64,000 nt of DNA from Asticcacaulis sp. AC466. Lineage in GTDB: Bacteria > Pseudomonadota > Alphaproteobacteria > Caulobacterales > Caulobacteraceae. The notes under the pieces are model-generated. The model was not told the origin of the DNA, did not search any database, and was given only the letters and a program-made list of their open reading frames with translations. Below, piece by piece: positions 16,722-24,710 of this stretch. How positions within the stretch are numbered: the first letter of the stretch is position 1; each line of letters begins with the position of its first letter. Where the stretch lies: the NCBI RefSeq assembly GCF_000495815.1, contig NZ_AWGE01000001.1:496001-560000 (forward strand), in the 5' to 3' direction. Both the position numbers and the translations under genes were made by a program.

Positions 16722-17525
16722 ATGATTCAAGCGTCATCCGCCGCGTCCAGAGCGCTCAAGATTTCGGCCATCGCCTGGTTCGTGGCGGCGGTGGCAGGGC
16801 TATGGCTATTCGGCTCTTACATCGTGGCGCTGTACGGCACCGGTGCCGTCACGGGAGACTGGCAGCGCTGGAACGCCGTGCTGCCCAAGGATCACGGGTA
16901 TATGCCGGGCGACCTAGCAGGCAACATCGCCCTTGGCGGACACCTACTCATGGCGGCCATCCTGACTTTCGGCGGCGTTGTGCAACTTGTGCCCCATATC
17001 CGTGCCCACATTATGCCCCTTCATCGCTGGAACGGCCGGCTGTTCATACTGACGGCCATTCTGGTGGCGGCAACCGGGCTTGTCATCAACGCCTTGCGGG
17101 GCAATGTCGCCGGGCTGTACATGCAGATCGGCAACATTACTGACGGCTTGCTGGTCATCCTGTCCGCCGTCCTGACTTGGCGATACGCACGGGCGGGAAA
17201 TATAAATCTGCACCAGCGTTGGGCCATGCGCACCTTCATACTGGTCAACGGGGTGTGGTTCTATCGCCTAGGCATGATGGTGTGGCTCATCGCCACTCAG
17301 GGTGCCGGTCATACAGATGCGTTCGACGGCCCTTTCGACCTGTTCATAGGCCTGGGGCATTTCCTGCTGCCTCTGGCGGTGCTGGAAATCTACATGCGGA
17401 TACGGGACGGGGGCGGGAGTGGTGCGAAATGGATCATGACCTTGGTTATGGCACTCATCACGGTCATAACAGCGGCGGGCATTGTGGCGGCGACCCTGTT
17501 CATGTGGCTGCCCAATCTACGATAG
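16722..17525 (+). CDS. DUF2306 integral membrane protein
   Basis: A 267-residue membrane protein with about seven segments. Conserved histidines occur in GHLLMAA, HIRAHIMPLHRWNGRLFI, NLHQRWAMRTFILVNGVWFYRLG and GLGHFLLP, as expected for the DUF2306 family of unknown function. The histidine pairs could bind heme or metal, which is inference. ATG 16722 is preferred over ATG 16716 because the AGGGG site at 16709-16713 is then 8 bases away. It is probably controlled by the divergent AraC gene. Confidence 0.82.
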   Translation: MIQASSAASRALKISAIAWFVAAVAGLWLFGSYIVALYGTGAVTGDWQRWNAVLPKDHGYMPGDLAGNIALGGHLLMAAILTFGGVVQLVPHIRAHIMPLHRWNGRLFILTAILVAATGLVINALRGNVAGLYMQIGNITDGLLVILSAVLTWRYARAGNINLHQRWAMRTFILVNGVWFYRLGMMVWLIATQGAGHTDAFDGPFDLFIGLGHFLLPLAVLEIYMRIRDGGGSGAKWIMTLVMALITVITAAGIVAATLFMWLPNLR

Positions 17526-17554
17526 TCCGTAGAAAAGGAGCGGTGAAAAAACCG

Positions 17555-17568
17555 TGACAGCGCTGTCA
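17555..17568. promoter_or_regulatory. LacI-type operator TGACAGCGCTGTCA
   Basis: A perfect 14-bp palindrome with a central CG, the usual form of LacI/GalR-family sites. It differs by one base from the palindrome in the zwf promoter (61659-61672). It lies just upstream of the -35 region proposed for the small RNA at about 17608-17699. Confidence 0.65.
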
Positions 17569-17579
17569 TTTTTTGCTTG

Positions 17580-17593
17580 CGGTAGCGCTAACA
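17580..17593. promoter_or_regulatory. Second LacI-type operator CGGTAGCGCTAACA
   Basis: A near-palindrome with a perfect TAGCGCTA core, centred 25 bases downstream of the first site. It falls between TTGCTT (17573-17578) and TTGCTA (17596-17601), the proposed -35 and -10 of the small RNA with a 17-base spacer, so binding would block that promoter. Confidence 0.5.
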
Positions 17594-17607
17594 GTTTGCT
17601 ATTGAAA

Positions 17608-17699
17608 CCGCCTAGGCTTTTTTCAAAGCCTTTGCCCTTCCTGGGCGTTTCCTCCCTGTAGACTTTAGGCCGGCGCTGACTAAGCCCGGCCTTTTTTTT
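17608..17699 (+). ncRNA. Candidate small regulatory RNA, about 90 nt
   Basis: The segment folds into three hairpins in series: AGGCTTT-TTTC-AAAGCCT (17614-17631), GCCC-TTCCT-GGGC (17634-17646), and a terminator AGGCCGG/CCGGCCT ending in eight T (17667-17699). Between the second and third lies an unpaired stretch, GTTTCCTCCCTGTAGACTTT, whose CCTCCC is complementary to ribosome sites. A plausible promoter and two LacI-type operators precede it. No reading frame of note is present. Modular hairpins, an exposed anti-SD motif and a U-tailed terminator are the usual build of alphaproteobacterial trans-acting RNAs. It could instead be a tandem terminator for the DUF2306 gene. Confidence 0.5.
17667..17699 (+). 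terminator. Intrinsic terminator
   Basis: A 7-bp stem AGGCCGG (17667-17673) / CCGGCCT (17686-17692) with a 12-base loop is followed by an eight-base T-run. It ends either the DUF2306 transcript or the proposed small RNA. Confidence 0.85.
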
Positions 17700-17811
17700 G
17701 CCTGGAGCGGACTACAGGGGCCTCAAAATGAGTTGGAAAGCGCGATGGCGCCGCACAGGTTGCGCGCATACCTCGACAAAAGCTCAATCGCTATTGTCGA
17801 AGCAAAAGCGA

Positions 17812-18909
17812 TTAAGCGGCATGGCCTTCGGCGCGACGCATACGCCAGAACCGAATGGTGCGTTCGGCTGTTTCCTTGGGCAGGTCCTGATACAGCTTGC
17901 CATATTCCGCTGCCTTGCCCATGGCGTTTTCCTGGTTGGCCAGCATGATCATGGCGTAGGTCAGGAACAGGGCCTTATCGAGACCGGCGGCCTTGCAGGC
18001 GATGGCCAGGGCGTCGACCTCCTTCTTGTCGACCAGATGGCGCGCGGTCAGGAAGTCGAGATCGGCCATTTGCGACAACGCGACCAGGAAATAGGTCGGA
18101 TTTGGGTCGCGCATATATTTGGCCAGCAGTTGCGGCGTCAGGCGCGCACTCCGGCGCAGGGCTTCGACCTCGGCGAAGATTTTTTCGTAGTCTTCGGGGA
18201 AGCTGCCATAGGCCATGGCGACCTTGTTACGGCCTTTCGATAGGGCCAGTTCAAGGGCGGCGGGGTCCAGCTTTTCGTTTTCCTGCATAATGCGTTCGCG
18301 CAGCCGGGTTTCAACGACAAAATACATGTCGTTCATCAGATCTACCGGCATGTCGCGGCGATTGACGACGACCTCATGCAGGGCCGGGTTGGCTTGGGCG
18401 CGCTGAACGACCTGTTCGTTGGAAGCCCGCGACAGCCGTGCACCGTCGTTGCTGAGCAGGGTGTGCAAGGTGGTGTCGTCGCCGCGGTTGACGATGACGC
18501 CGGACACGCTTTCGGGCACCTCCTCACGCTTGGAGACGGCGCGCATGTGGTCCTGACCCTTGGTCGAGACGACATGCAGCAGGTCGCTTTCGGACAAGGC
18601 CTTGGAGCGGGTGAGAATCTGTTCGGCGACCTCGATGTCGTCGCTCGCCAGGCGGCGAAGCAGACCCAATGGGGCCGCGCGGGCCGAGGCGATCGTATTG
18701 GCGATTTCAGCGCGAACGACGGTTTCCATGTCAGCGGACAACTGACTCATGACTGTGTCGTACAAAGTCATTTCGGTGTCGCTGATCTCCTCTGGGTGCG
18801 CCATGAAGATGTTGGTGACCTGACGCAACAGTTCGCGACGGCGGCCGCTTGACGGTTCCTTGGCCAGTTCGATCAAATTAGTAAGTGAAGATGTTTGCAC
18901 GCGCGACAT
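17812..18909 (-). CDS. DUF2336 domain protein
   Basis: This is a 365-residue soluble, all-helical protein. The sequence (LTNLIELAKEPSSGRRRELLRQVTNIF at the N-terminus, then repeated helical pairs such as NEQVVQRAQANPALHEVVVNRRDMP) fits the DUF2336 family found in alphaproteobacteria, resembling HEAT-like repeats. The function is unknown. The start is five bases after the stop of the Pro/Ala-rich exported protein, with AAGG in that gene's 3' end, so the two form an operon. Confidence 0.85.
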   Translation of the reverse strand: MSRVQTSSLTNLIELAKEPSSGRRRELLRQVTNIFMAHPEEISDTEMTLYDTVMSQLSADMETVVRAEIANTIASARAAPLGLLRRLASDDIEVAEQILTRSKALSESDLLHVVSTKGQDHMRAVSKREEVPESVSGVIVNRGDDTTLHTLLSNDGARLSRASNEQVVQRAQANPALHEVVVNRRDMPVDLMNDMYFVVETRLRERIMQENEKLDPAALELALSKGRNKVAMAYGSFPEDYEKIFAEVEALRRSARLTPQLLAKYMRDPNPTYFLVALSQMADLDFLTARHLVDKKEVDALAIACKAAGLDKALFLTYAMIMLANQENAMGKAAEYGKLYQDLPKETAERTIRFWRMRRAEGHAA

Positions 18910-18914
18910 GCGGG

Positions 18915-20180
18915 TTACCTTGGAGTTGAATCTGGCTGTTTAGGGGCGGAATCGGCGGAATCATGATCGTTGTTCGGGTCGCCGCCTTCAACGGCGTCGA
19001 TGCCGTTAATCCCCAGAAGCGCGCCGGTGGCGTCATGATCGACGGTAATCGGATCGGGTTTTATGCCATATTGACGGTGCAGGCTGTAGAAGCGGGGTTC
19101 GTCCGAGGCGCCGGTGGCGCGCTCGCCCGGAATGAAGACGTGATCGGTTTCCTGGGACGCCAACGAGGCCGTCGGCTCCGGCGGCGTGGCCTGATCAGCG
19201 GGCTTCCCCTTTGGGGCTGCGGTTTTGGATGGACCGGATTTCGATTCCGTTCTGGCTTCGGGCTTTCCGGGCGCGGCGACGGGCTCGGTCTGCCGGGCTT
19301 GAGCTTGAGCTTTAGCCTCTGCCTGAGCCTGGGCCGCGCGGGCGGAGTCGATGCGGGCGGCATATTTGCTGGTGGCCGGCACCTGATAGGCACCGCTACG
19401 ATCGGCGGGGCCGGGCGCGGGCGTCGTGGCCAGCACCGGCGCCGATTCTGCTGTTCGGGCATCCGCCTTTGAGGGTTCGACCTTGTGCGGCTCGCCTTTC
19501 GGAGCGGTGGCGTTGGCAACGGCGGTAGTCGGCGCGCCTGAGGCAGACGATCTTTTGGGCAGCAGGTCAGGTTGAACGGACGGTTGGGATACGGGTAGGG
19601 GGTGTGATACGGCCAGTTGTTGCGCGTGCGAGGTGGCTGGCGGCACCGTTGCCGGCGCGGGCGCGTCGGCCATGCCCGGATCATCGGCCAGCCCGGGATC
19701 TTCCGGTTGTGGCACTGCGACGACTTGCGGCGCGCGCGGCGCGGTCAAGGGAATGGGCGTCGATATGGACGCTACGCTATCGGCGTGAACCGGCGCCTGA
19801 GGCATGGGTTGGTAAGACGGCCGATAAGACGGTTCCGCGACAATCTGAGGCTGTTTTGGCGCCGCCATCTGGCTGGCGACTGGTGTGGGCTGTGCAGCGC
19901 CTGCTTTGGTGGGCCAGCGCAGGCTGCGGGCAAAGGGGTCGCCGACCTGCCCATAGGGTGACGCAGGCACCGGATAGCTGCCGTTTGAGGTATGAATGGC
20001 GTCGCTTGGAGGACTCACACGACCGTCAACGGTCTGTGCGGAGGCGCCTGGCTGCGGCTTGTTCGACCAGTTGAGGTAACCGCCTGCAGAAGCCGCCATC
20101 GATGCCGTGCACGTGGCGGCAGACGTCAGGACGACGACGCCGATCGACAGGCTGAGGACGAGGCGGGAGGGCTGTGGCAT
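18915..20180 (-). CDS. Pro/Ala-rich exported protein
   Basis: This is a 421-residue low-complexity protein. A hydrophobic N-terminus (LVLSLSIGVVVLTSAATCTASMAASA) is a signal peptide or anchor. Residues about 40-360 are rich in Pro, Ala, Lys and Gln, including an Ala/Gln run (ARAAQAQAEAKAQAQARQ). The only structured-looking part is at the C-terminus, around EPRFYSLHRQYGIKPDPITV. A disordered envelope-spanning or peptidoglycan-associated linker is a reasonable guess, but no domain is recognised. It is the first gene of an operon with DUF2336. The composition is biased by the Pro/Ala content rather than by foreign origin. Confidence 0.75.
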   Translation of the reverse strand: MPQPSRLVLSLSIGVVVLTSAATCTASMAASAGGYLNWSNKPQPGASAQTVDGRVSPPSDAIHTSNGSYPVPASPYGQVGDPFARSLRWPTKAGAAQPTPVASQMAAPKQPQIVAEPSYRPSYQPMPQAPVHADSVASISTPIPLTAPRAPQVVAVPQPEDPGLADDPGMADAPAPATVPPATSHAQQLAVSHPLPVSQPSVQPDLLPKRSSASGAPTTAVANATAPKGEPHKVEPSKADARTAESAPVLATTPAPGPADRSGAYQVPATSKYAARIDSARAAQAQAEAKAQAQARQTEPVAAPGKPEARTESKSGPSKTAAPKGKPADQATPPEPTASLASQETDHVFIPGERATGASDEPRFYSLHRQYGIKPDPITVDHDATGALLGINGIDAVEGGDPNNDHDSADSAPKQPDSTPR

Positions 20181-20312
20181 GATTCTCGGACGGTGGGACT
20201 AGATTGCAACGTCTTAACCCTAAGCGACCGAGTTTAATTAAGGCCTAATATGTCCGGCCGTTTTGAAATATGCGTTATCTTTAGCCGGCCAGATTTCTAA
20301 CCCTCCACATCC

Positions 20313-22130
20313 CTAGCCTGCAAGGCTTTCGCGCTTTTCTTCCAGTTCCAGCCATTCCATTTCGCCATTTTCGAGATCGGTGCGCAGCGTTTCGAGCTTT
20401 TTCATGGTCGCGTCGAAGCCTTTCGGGTCACGGCTGTAGAGCGTCGAGTCTTCCAGTACCTTTTCCAACCGGACGATTTCGGCCTGCCATTGGGGCATCA
20501 GCTTGTCCAGGTCCTCCAGGCGCTTCTGGTCCTTGTAGCTTAGCTTTTTGGGCGCTGTCTTGACCGGTGATGGCGCGGCGGCCGCCGATTTCGCTTCGAT
20601 CTTGGCGGCTTCCTTGCGCGAAATTTCCGCAAAGAAATCAGGGTTCTGTCGAATGAAGTCCTGCCAGCCGCCCGGCGTTTCCGCCGCTCCGCCCCGGCCG
20701 TTCAACGCCAGGGTAGAGGTTGCCAGCCGGTCGATGAAATCGCGGTCGTGGGATACCAGAATCAGCGTGCCGTCGTAATCGGCCAGCATATCTTCGAGCA
20801 GGTCGAGCGTATCCATGTCGAGATCGTTGGTCGGTTCGTCGAGGACAAGCAGATTGGTCGCCCGGGCCAGCGCGCGGGCCAGTTGCAGCCGGTTGCGTTC
20901 CCCGCCGGACAGGGATTTCACCGGCTGGCGCAACTGCTTTTCGCGGAACAGGAAATCCTTGGCATAGGCCGCGACGTGACGCGGCTGGCCCTGCACCATG
21001 ATGGAGTCTGAGCCGGAATTGGCCAGCACATCCCACAGGGTTTCCTCACCCTTCAGGGCATCGCGGCCCTGGTCGAGATAGGCGATTTCCAAGGCGGTGC
21101 CGAGGCGGATATCGCCGCTGTCGGCCGGCATTTCGCCCAGCAGCAGTTTGACGAGCGTCGATTTTCCGGCACCGTTGGGGCCGACGATGGCCAGTCGGTC
21201 GCCGCGCATGATGCGGGTGGAAAAATCCTTCAGCAGAACCTTGTCTCCGAATGACTTGGAAATGCCTTTGACCTCGGCGACCAGCTTGCCCGAGGTCGAG
21301 CCCGAATCGATATTCATTTCCATCGGCCGGGTTGTCTGGCTCATGCGGAAGGCATGGTCGCGGCGCATGTCATCCAGACGGGCGGCGCGGCCTTCGTTGC
21401 GAGTGCGCTGGGCGGTGATCGATCTGTAGAAGGTATAGGTTTCGCGTTCGATCGCCTTTTCCAGACGGCGCAGGCTTTCGGCCGTTTCCGCCTCCATCTT
21501 GGCCTGCCATTCGTCGAAACCGGCATAGCCTTCGTCACGACGCAGGATGCGGCGTTCGTACAACCAGTAGCAGCGTTGGGTCACGCGTTCCAGGAAGGTC
21601 CGGTCGTGGGAGACAATCAGGGCTGCACCACGGAAGCCGCGCAAGCGGTCTTCCAGGGTTTCGATGGCGAAGATGTCAAGGTGGTTGGTTGGTTCGTCGA
21701 GGAAGATCAGATCGGGGGCTTCGGCGAAGGCCTTGGCCAGCGCGGCGCGGCGCTTTTCCCCGCCGGACATGCCGACGGTGGATTTGTGCGGATCGATGCT
21801 GAACGCATAAAGCTCAGCCTCGGCGGTGTAATGTTCCGCCCCGCCCGATGTCGCCCAGTCGAGGATGGTGTCGCCCACCGGTTCGGGTTCTTGCAGCACG
21901 AAAGAGTAGCGAACGCCTTGCTGGACATTGCGCTCGCCGGAATCCGGTTCGATGAGGCCTGCAAGCATGCGCATCAGGGTCGATTTCCCGGCGCCGTTGC
22001 GCCCGACCAGGCAGGCGCGCACCCCGCGTTCGAGCGCGATGTCGACACCGTCGAACAGGGGCGTGGGACCGTCCATCAGGCGGACGTCTTTCAGGGCGAG
22101 GAGCGGGGCTTTGGCAGGCGCTTTGGACAT
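20313..22130 (-). CDS. uup: ABC-F family ATP-binding protein (Uup-like)
   Basis: This is a 605-residue soluble ATPase with two ABC domains and no membrane part. Domain 1 has GRNGAGKST and SGGEKRRAALAKAF with FLDEPTNHLD; domain 2 has GPNGAGKST and SGGERNRLQLARAL with VLDEPTNDLD. A charged C-terminal coiled coil (KLSYKDQKRLEDLDKLMPQWQAEIVRLEKVL) is typical of Uup. ABC-F proteins act on the ribosome. ATG 22130 is chosen over the open frame to 22451, which overlaps the divergent YcgN gene. No clear ribosome site is visible, so the mRNA may be leaderless. Confidence 0.92.
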   Translation of the reverse strand: MSKAPAKAPLLALKDVRLMDGPTPLFDGVDIALERGVRACLVGRNGAGKSTLMRMLAGLIEPDSGERNVQQGVRYSFVLQEPEPVGDTILDWATSGGAEHYTAEAELYAFSIDPHKSTVGMSGGEKRRAALAKAFAEAPDLIFLDEPTNHLDIFAIETLEDRLRGFRGAALIVSHDRTFLERVTQRCYWLYERRILRRDEGYAGFDEWQAKMEAETAESLRRLEKAIERETYTFYRSITAQRTRNEGRAARLDDMRRDHAFRMSQTTRPMEMNIDSGSTSGKLVAEVKGISKSFGDKVLLKDFSTRIMRGDRLAIVGPNGAGKSTLVKLLLGEMPADSGDIRLGTALEIAYLDQGRDALKGEETLWDVLANSGSDSIMVQGQPRHVAAYAKDFLFREKQLRQPVKSLSGGERNRLQLARALARATNLLVLDEPTNDLDMDTLDLLEDMLADYDGTLILVSHDRDFIDRLATSTLALNGRGGAAETPGGWQDFIRQNPDFFAEISRKEAAKIEAKSAAAAPSPVKTAPKKLSYKDQKRLEDLDKLMPQWQAEIVRLEKVLEDSTLYSRDPKGFDATMKKLETLRTDLENGEMEWLELEEKRESLAG

Positions 22131-22254
22131 GCAGGGGGTGTAGTCGGCGTAGCGCCGATTTTCAAAGGATTTTTCGAAGCAAAGTACCAGGATGACCTTA
22201 GAAGCGCAGGAATCGGACGTGCAAACCGTTTCGGTTGCCTCTATATAGCCGCCG

Positions 22255-22779
22255 ATGAACGATAATTCCGCGCAAAAGCCCTTTTGGGAAACCAAAACTC
22301 TCAACCAGATGAATCCGCAGGAATGGGAAAGCCTGTGCGACGGCTGCGGCCTGTGCTGCCTGGTCCGCTTCGAAGACGAGGAGACTTTGGAAGTCATTCC
22401 GACACGGGTCCATTGCAAGCTGTTCGATCCAGATAGCTGTTCCTGCTCCAACTATGTCAAGCGCAAGAAATATGTGCCCGACTGCATCAAGCTGACGCCG
22501 GGCAATATCGAGGATTTGCTATGGATGCCGTTGAGCTGCGCCTATCGCCGGCTGCATGAAGGCAAGACGTTGCCGGCTTGGCATCATCTGATTACGGGCG
22601 ACCGCGAAACCGTTCACCGGGCCGGCGTGTCGATCCGCGCGCAGACCATATCGGAATTGGCACTGGGTGACCCGGAAGAAGCCCTCGACTTCGCAGCCTG
22701 GGACCTGAACGAGGATCGCTCAGATTGGCCGGCCGAAGATATAGATGTCGAAGAACGCGCTATGAAGCGGCCTGACTAA
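22255..22779 (+). CDS. YcgN family cysteine cluster protein
   Basis: This is a 174-residue soluble protein. It carries the YcgN/UPF0260 cysteine pattern: LCDGCGLCCLVRF near residue 28, HCKLFDPDSCSCSNYVKRKKYVPDC near residue 60 and LSCAYRRLHEGK near residue 93. The cysteines probably bind a metal or an iron-sulfur cluster; the biochemical role is unknown. It is divergent from the ABC-F gene with 124 bases between them. Confidence 0.92.
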   Translation: MNDNSAQKPFWETKTLNQMNPQEWESLCDGCGLCCLVRFEDEETLEVIPTRVHCKLFDPDSCSCSNYVKRKKYVPDCIKLTPGNIEDLLWMPLSCAYRRLHEGKTLPAWHHLITGDRETVHRAGVSIRAQTISELALGDPEEALDFAAWDLNEDRSDWPAEDIDVEERAMKRPD

Positions 22780-22895
22780 GGCTTGGTATGCAGAGTTACC
22801 TTATTAACTATTAACGAAGCCGCGCCAAATCCGGCTTTCGCCCTTACCGGATTTAGCTCACCAGTGTGGGTTATGATCTTGAAAAGGGCATGTCC

Positions 22896-23231
22896 ATGAA
22901 ACGCATCATTATCGCGGCGACCTTAGCGGCCAGCATCGGTCTGTCGGGCTGCGCCGGCTATTACGGCGGATACGATCGCGGCTATTATACCGACGGTTAT
23001 GACGTCTATTACGACAACTATTACGGCGATGTCCGCGATGGGTACTGGAACAATGACGGCTGGTACTATTATCGTGATGCGCGTTCGCATGACTATCGTC
23101 GCGATGATGGACGCCATTTCCGCCGCGACGCCTACAATGGGTATCGCCAGTGGAAGATGTATGATCGACGTGACCGCGGGCACGAGAGAGAGCGAGGCAG
23201 AGGGCAAAACCGCCACTATCGTGATCATTAA
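22896..23231 (+). CDS. Tyr/Asp-rich small lipoprotein
   Basis: This is a 111-residue protein with a lipoprotein signal (MKRIIIAATLAASIGLSGC; lipobox LSGC, Cys 19). The mature part is extremely rich in Tyr, Asp, Gly and Arg (YYGGYDRGYYTDGYDVYYD), then basic (HERERGRGQNRHYRDH). No known domain was recognised. ATG 22896 places AAAGGG about 7 bases upstream; ATG 22890 and GTG 22866 are less good. The LacI operator at 23233 begins two bases after its stop. Confidence 0.7.
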   Translation: MKRIIIAATLAASIGLSGCAGYYGGYDRGYYTDGYDVYYDNYYGDVRDGYWNNDGWYYYRDARSHDYRRDDGRHFRRDAYNGYRQWKMYDRRDRGHERERGRGQNRHYRDH

Positions 23232-23232
23232 T

Positions 23233-23246
23233 TGAAAGCGCTTCCA
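23233..23246. promoter_or_regulatory. LacI operator 1, TGAAAGCGCTTCCA
   Basis: This site fits the consensus TGRRAGCGCTYYCA shared with 24477-24490 and 24642-24655. It lies 86 bases upstream of the LacI gene, so it probably serves autoregulation. Confidence 0.75.
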
Positions 23247-23331
23247 TTGCGGTGTCCAAAGGGGCTTGTGTCGCGCCGCGACTGGCCGCATAAAGCTGGC
23301 GATAGTAGTATATTGACTGGCGAGACGACTT

Positions 23332-24384
23332 TTGAGTGCAGGTAAACCGACTATTGATGATGTGGCGGCGCTGTCTGGGGTTGCGCGGGCGACGGTGTCG
23401 CGTGTGCTGAACGGAGGCCCTAATGTGCGCGAGGAGGTCCGCCAGCGGGTATTGAAGGCCGTGGATAAGCTTCAGTACAAGGTCAATATGCAGGCGCGCT
23501 TTCTGGCTGGCGGCAAGACTCAGGTGCTGGGTCTGGTTTATGCGTCGGACTTGGATTCGGAGCCGAACTCGTTTTATCATTCGGGCTTGGAATTGGGAGC
23601 GCTTCGCGCCTGTGCCGAGGCCGGATTTCAATTGCTCATGCATACCGTCAATCAGCATTCGTTAGGCAAGAACGAAAAGATCATCGATCAGTTGGTCGCA
23701 ACACGGCGTTGCGACGGTCTGATCCTGACGCCGCCTTTCTCGGACGATACCCGCTTGCTGCACGAACTCGATGCCCGTAATTGTCCCGTAGTTTGCATTT
23801 CGCCTGGGCTTGAGGCGCAAAAGCTGGCGTCCGGCGTCGGGATAGACGACGAAGTGGCGGGCTACGAGATGACCCGCTATATGCTCTCGTTAGGCCATAA
23901 AAAATTCGGTTTTATCAAGGGATTGGAAGGACATTTATCCGCGGAGGAGCGCTATTCCGGGTTTCGCCGCGCCATTGCGGAGGCGGGGTTGGATGAGGGC
24001 GATATCGTGGTAATGCGCGGTAACTTCACCTTCCGGTCGGGTGTTGAAATGACAGCCGCCATCCTGGCCAACGCGAATCAACCGAGCGCCTTGATCTGCG
24101 CCAATGACGACATGGCCGTTGGCGCCCTGTTTTCGGCGCACAAGGTTGGCCTGAATATCCCACAGGACCTGTCCATTGTCGGGTTCGACGATACGCCGGT
24201 GTCGGAAATTATCTGGCCCCCCCTGACCACTGTGCACCAGCCTTTAAAAACTATAGGCTATCGTGCCGTCGAGATGATTGTCGAAAAAATCAAGGCGAAC
24301 AAGACGACCGGCCCCGCGCCAGCAAAATATACGGTCGTGCCGCATAAGGTGGTTATGCGGGAGTCGGCCTCTGCGCCGAGATGA
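23332..24384 (+). CDS. LacI family transcriptional regulator of the glycan locus
   Basis: This is a 350-residue repressor. The N-terminal helix-turn-helix and hinge are TIDDVAALSGVARATVSRVLNGG and LQYKVNMQARFLAGG. The rest is a sugar-binding domain with ALICANDDMAVGAL and SIVGFDDTPVSEIIWPPLTTVHQP, typical of the family. The start is TTG 23332, because the conserved N-terminus begins four residues later and no ATG is available. It precedes the TonB-dependent receptor operon, and three sites of one consensus flank it, so it probably controls itself and that operon in response to a released sugar. Confidence 0.93.
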   Translation: MSAGKPTIDDVAALSGVARATVSRVLNGGPNVREEVRQRVLKAVDKLQYKVNMQARFLAGGKTQVLGLVYASDLDSEPNSFYHSGLELGALRACAEAGFQLLMHTVNQHSLGKNEKIIDQLVATRRCDGLILTPPFSDDTRLLHELDARNCPVVCISPGLEAQKLASGVGIDDEVAGYEMTRYMLSLGHKKFGFIKGLEGHLSAEERYSGFRRAIAEAGLDEGDIVVMRGNFTFRSGVEMTAAILANANQPSALICANDDMAVGALFSAHKVGLNIPQDLSIVGFDDTPVSEIIWPPLTTVHQPLKTIGYRAVEMIVEKIKANKTTGPAPAKYTVVPHKVVMRESASAPR

Positions 24385-24476
24385 CATGCTTCACCTGCGC
24401 CCGGTGACAGGCGCAGCTGCTTCCGCTCACCCGTCGTTCCGAACGTCTCCGAATGAGCTGCTGCATTTAGGCAAAT

Positions 24477-24490
24477 TGGGAGCGCTCTCA
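24477..24490. promoter_or_regulatory. LacI operator 2, TGGGAGCGCTCTCA
   Basis: A near-perfect palindrome of the TGRRAGCGCTYYCA type, 165 bases (centre to centre) upstream of the promoter-proximal site. That spacing would allow repression by DNA looping. Confidence 0.7.
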
Positions 24491-24641
24491 TTTTCCGTGT
24501 CTGCGGGGGACGGGGGCGAATTTGAACGTTGGCTCCGTGTCATATTCATCACAACCTGTGTGCAATGAGGCTATTTTAGGGGCATTTGTAACCGTTTTGA
24601 CGCTGATGGCTTGACAGCTCAGTGCGCTTTGACGCAGGGAT

Positions 24642-24655
24642 TGAGAGCGCTTCCA
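24642..24655. promoter_or_regulatory. LacI operator 3, TGAGAGCGCTTCCA
   Basis: This palindrome lies 55 bases upstream of the receptor start and overlaps the spacer and -10 of the proposed TTGACG-N17-TCCAAT promoter. It is the most likely primary repressor site of the glycan operon. Confidence 0.75.
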
Positions 24656-24710
24656 ATTGCGGATCAACCGCAACTCAATAAGCACATAGATCTGACTGGG
24701 AGGATTTTAG

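Larger units (their letters stand above)
24385..24710. other. Intergenic control region before the TonB-dependent receptor
   Basis: These 326 bases hold no convincing gene. They contain two LacI-type palindromes (24477-24490 and 24642-24655). A TTGACG (24629-24634) spaced 17 bases from TCCAAT (24652-24657) could form the receptor promoter. The stretch 24520-24605 is more AT-rich than its surroundings. Confidence 0.6.

Noticed and set aside
17555-17575. TGACAGCGCTGTCA followed by TTTTTT as a terminator for the DUF2306 gene
   Set aside because: A 14-bp palindrome without a loop can pair only five bases around GCGC, which is weak; the central CG and the match to the zwf site favour an operator. 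A minor termination role is not excluded.
17773-17800. TCGACAA/TTGTCGA hairpin after the DUF2336 gene
   Set aside because: There is no T-run on the minus strand after the stem, so it is not convincing as a terminator.
21354-22265. 303-residue plus-strand frame opposite the ABC-F gene
   Set aside because: Shadow of a gene with complete Walker and signature motifs; no recognisable domain of its own.
22801-22815. TTAACTATTAAC as a CtrA site
   Set aside because: The two TTAA elements are three bases apart, not the seven required by the CtrA consensus.
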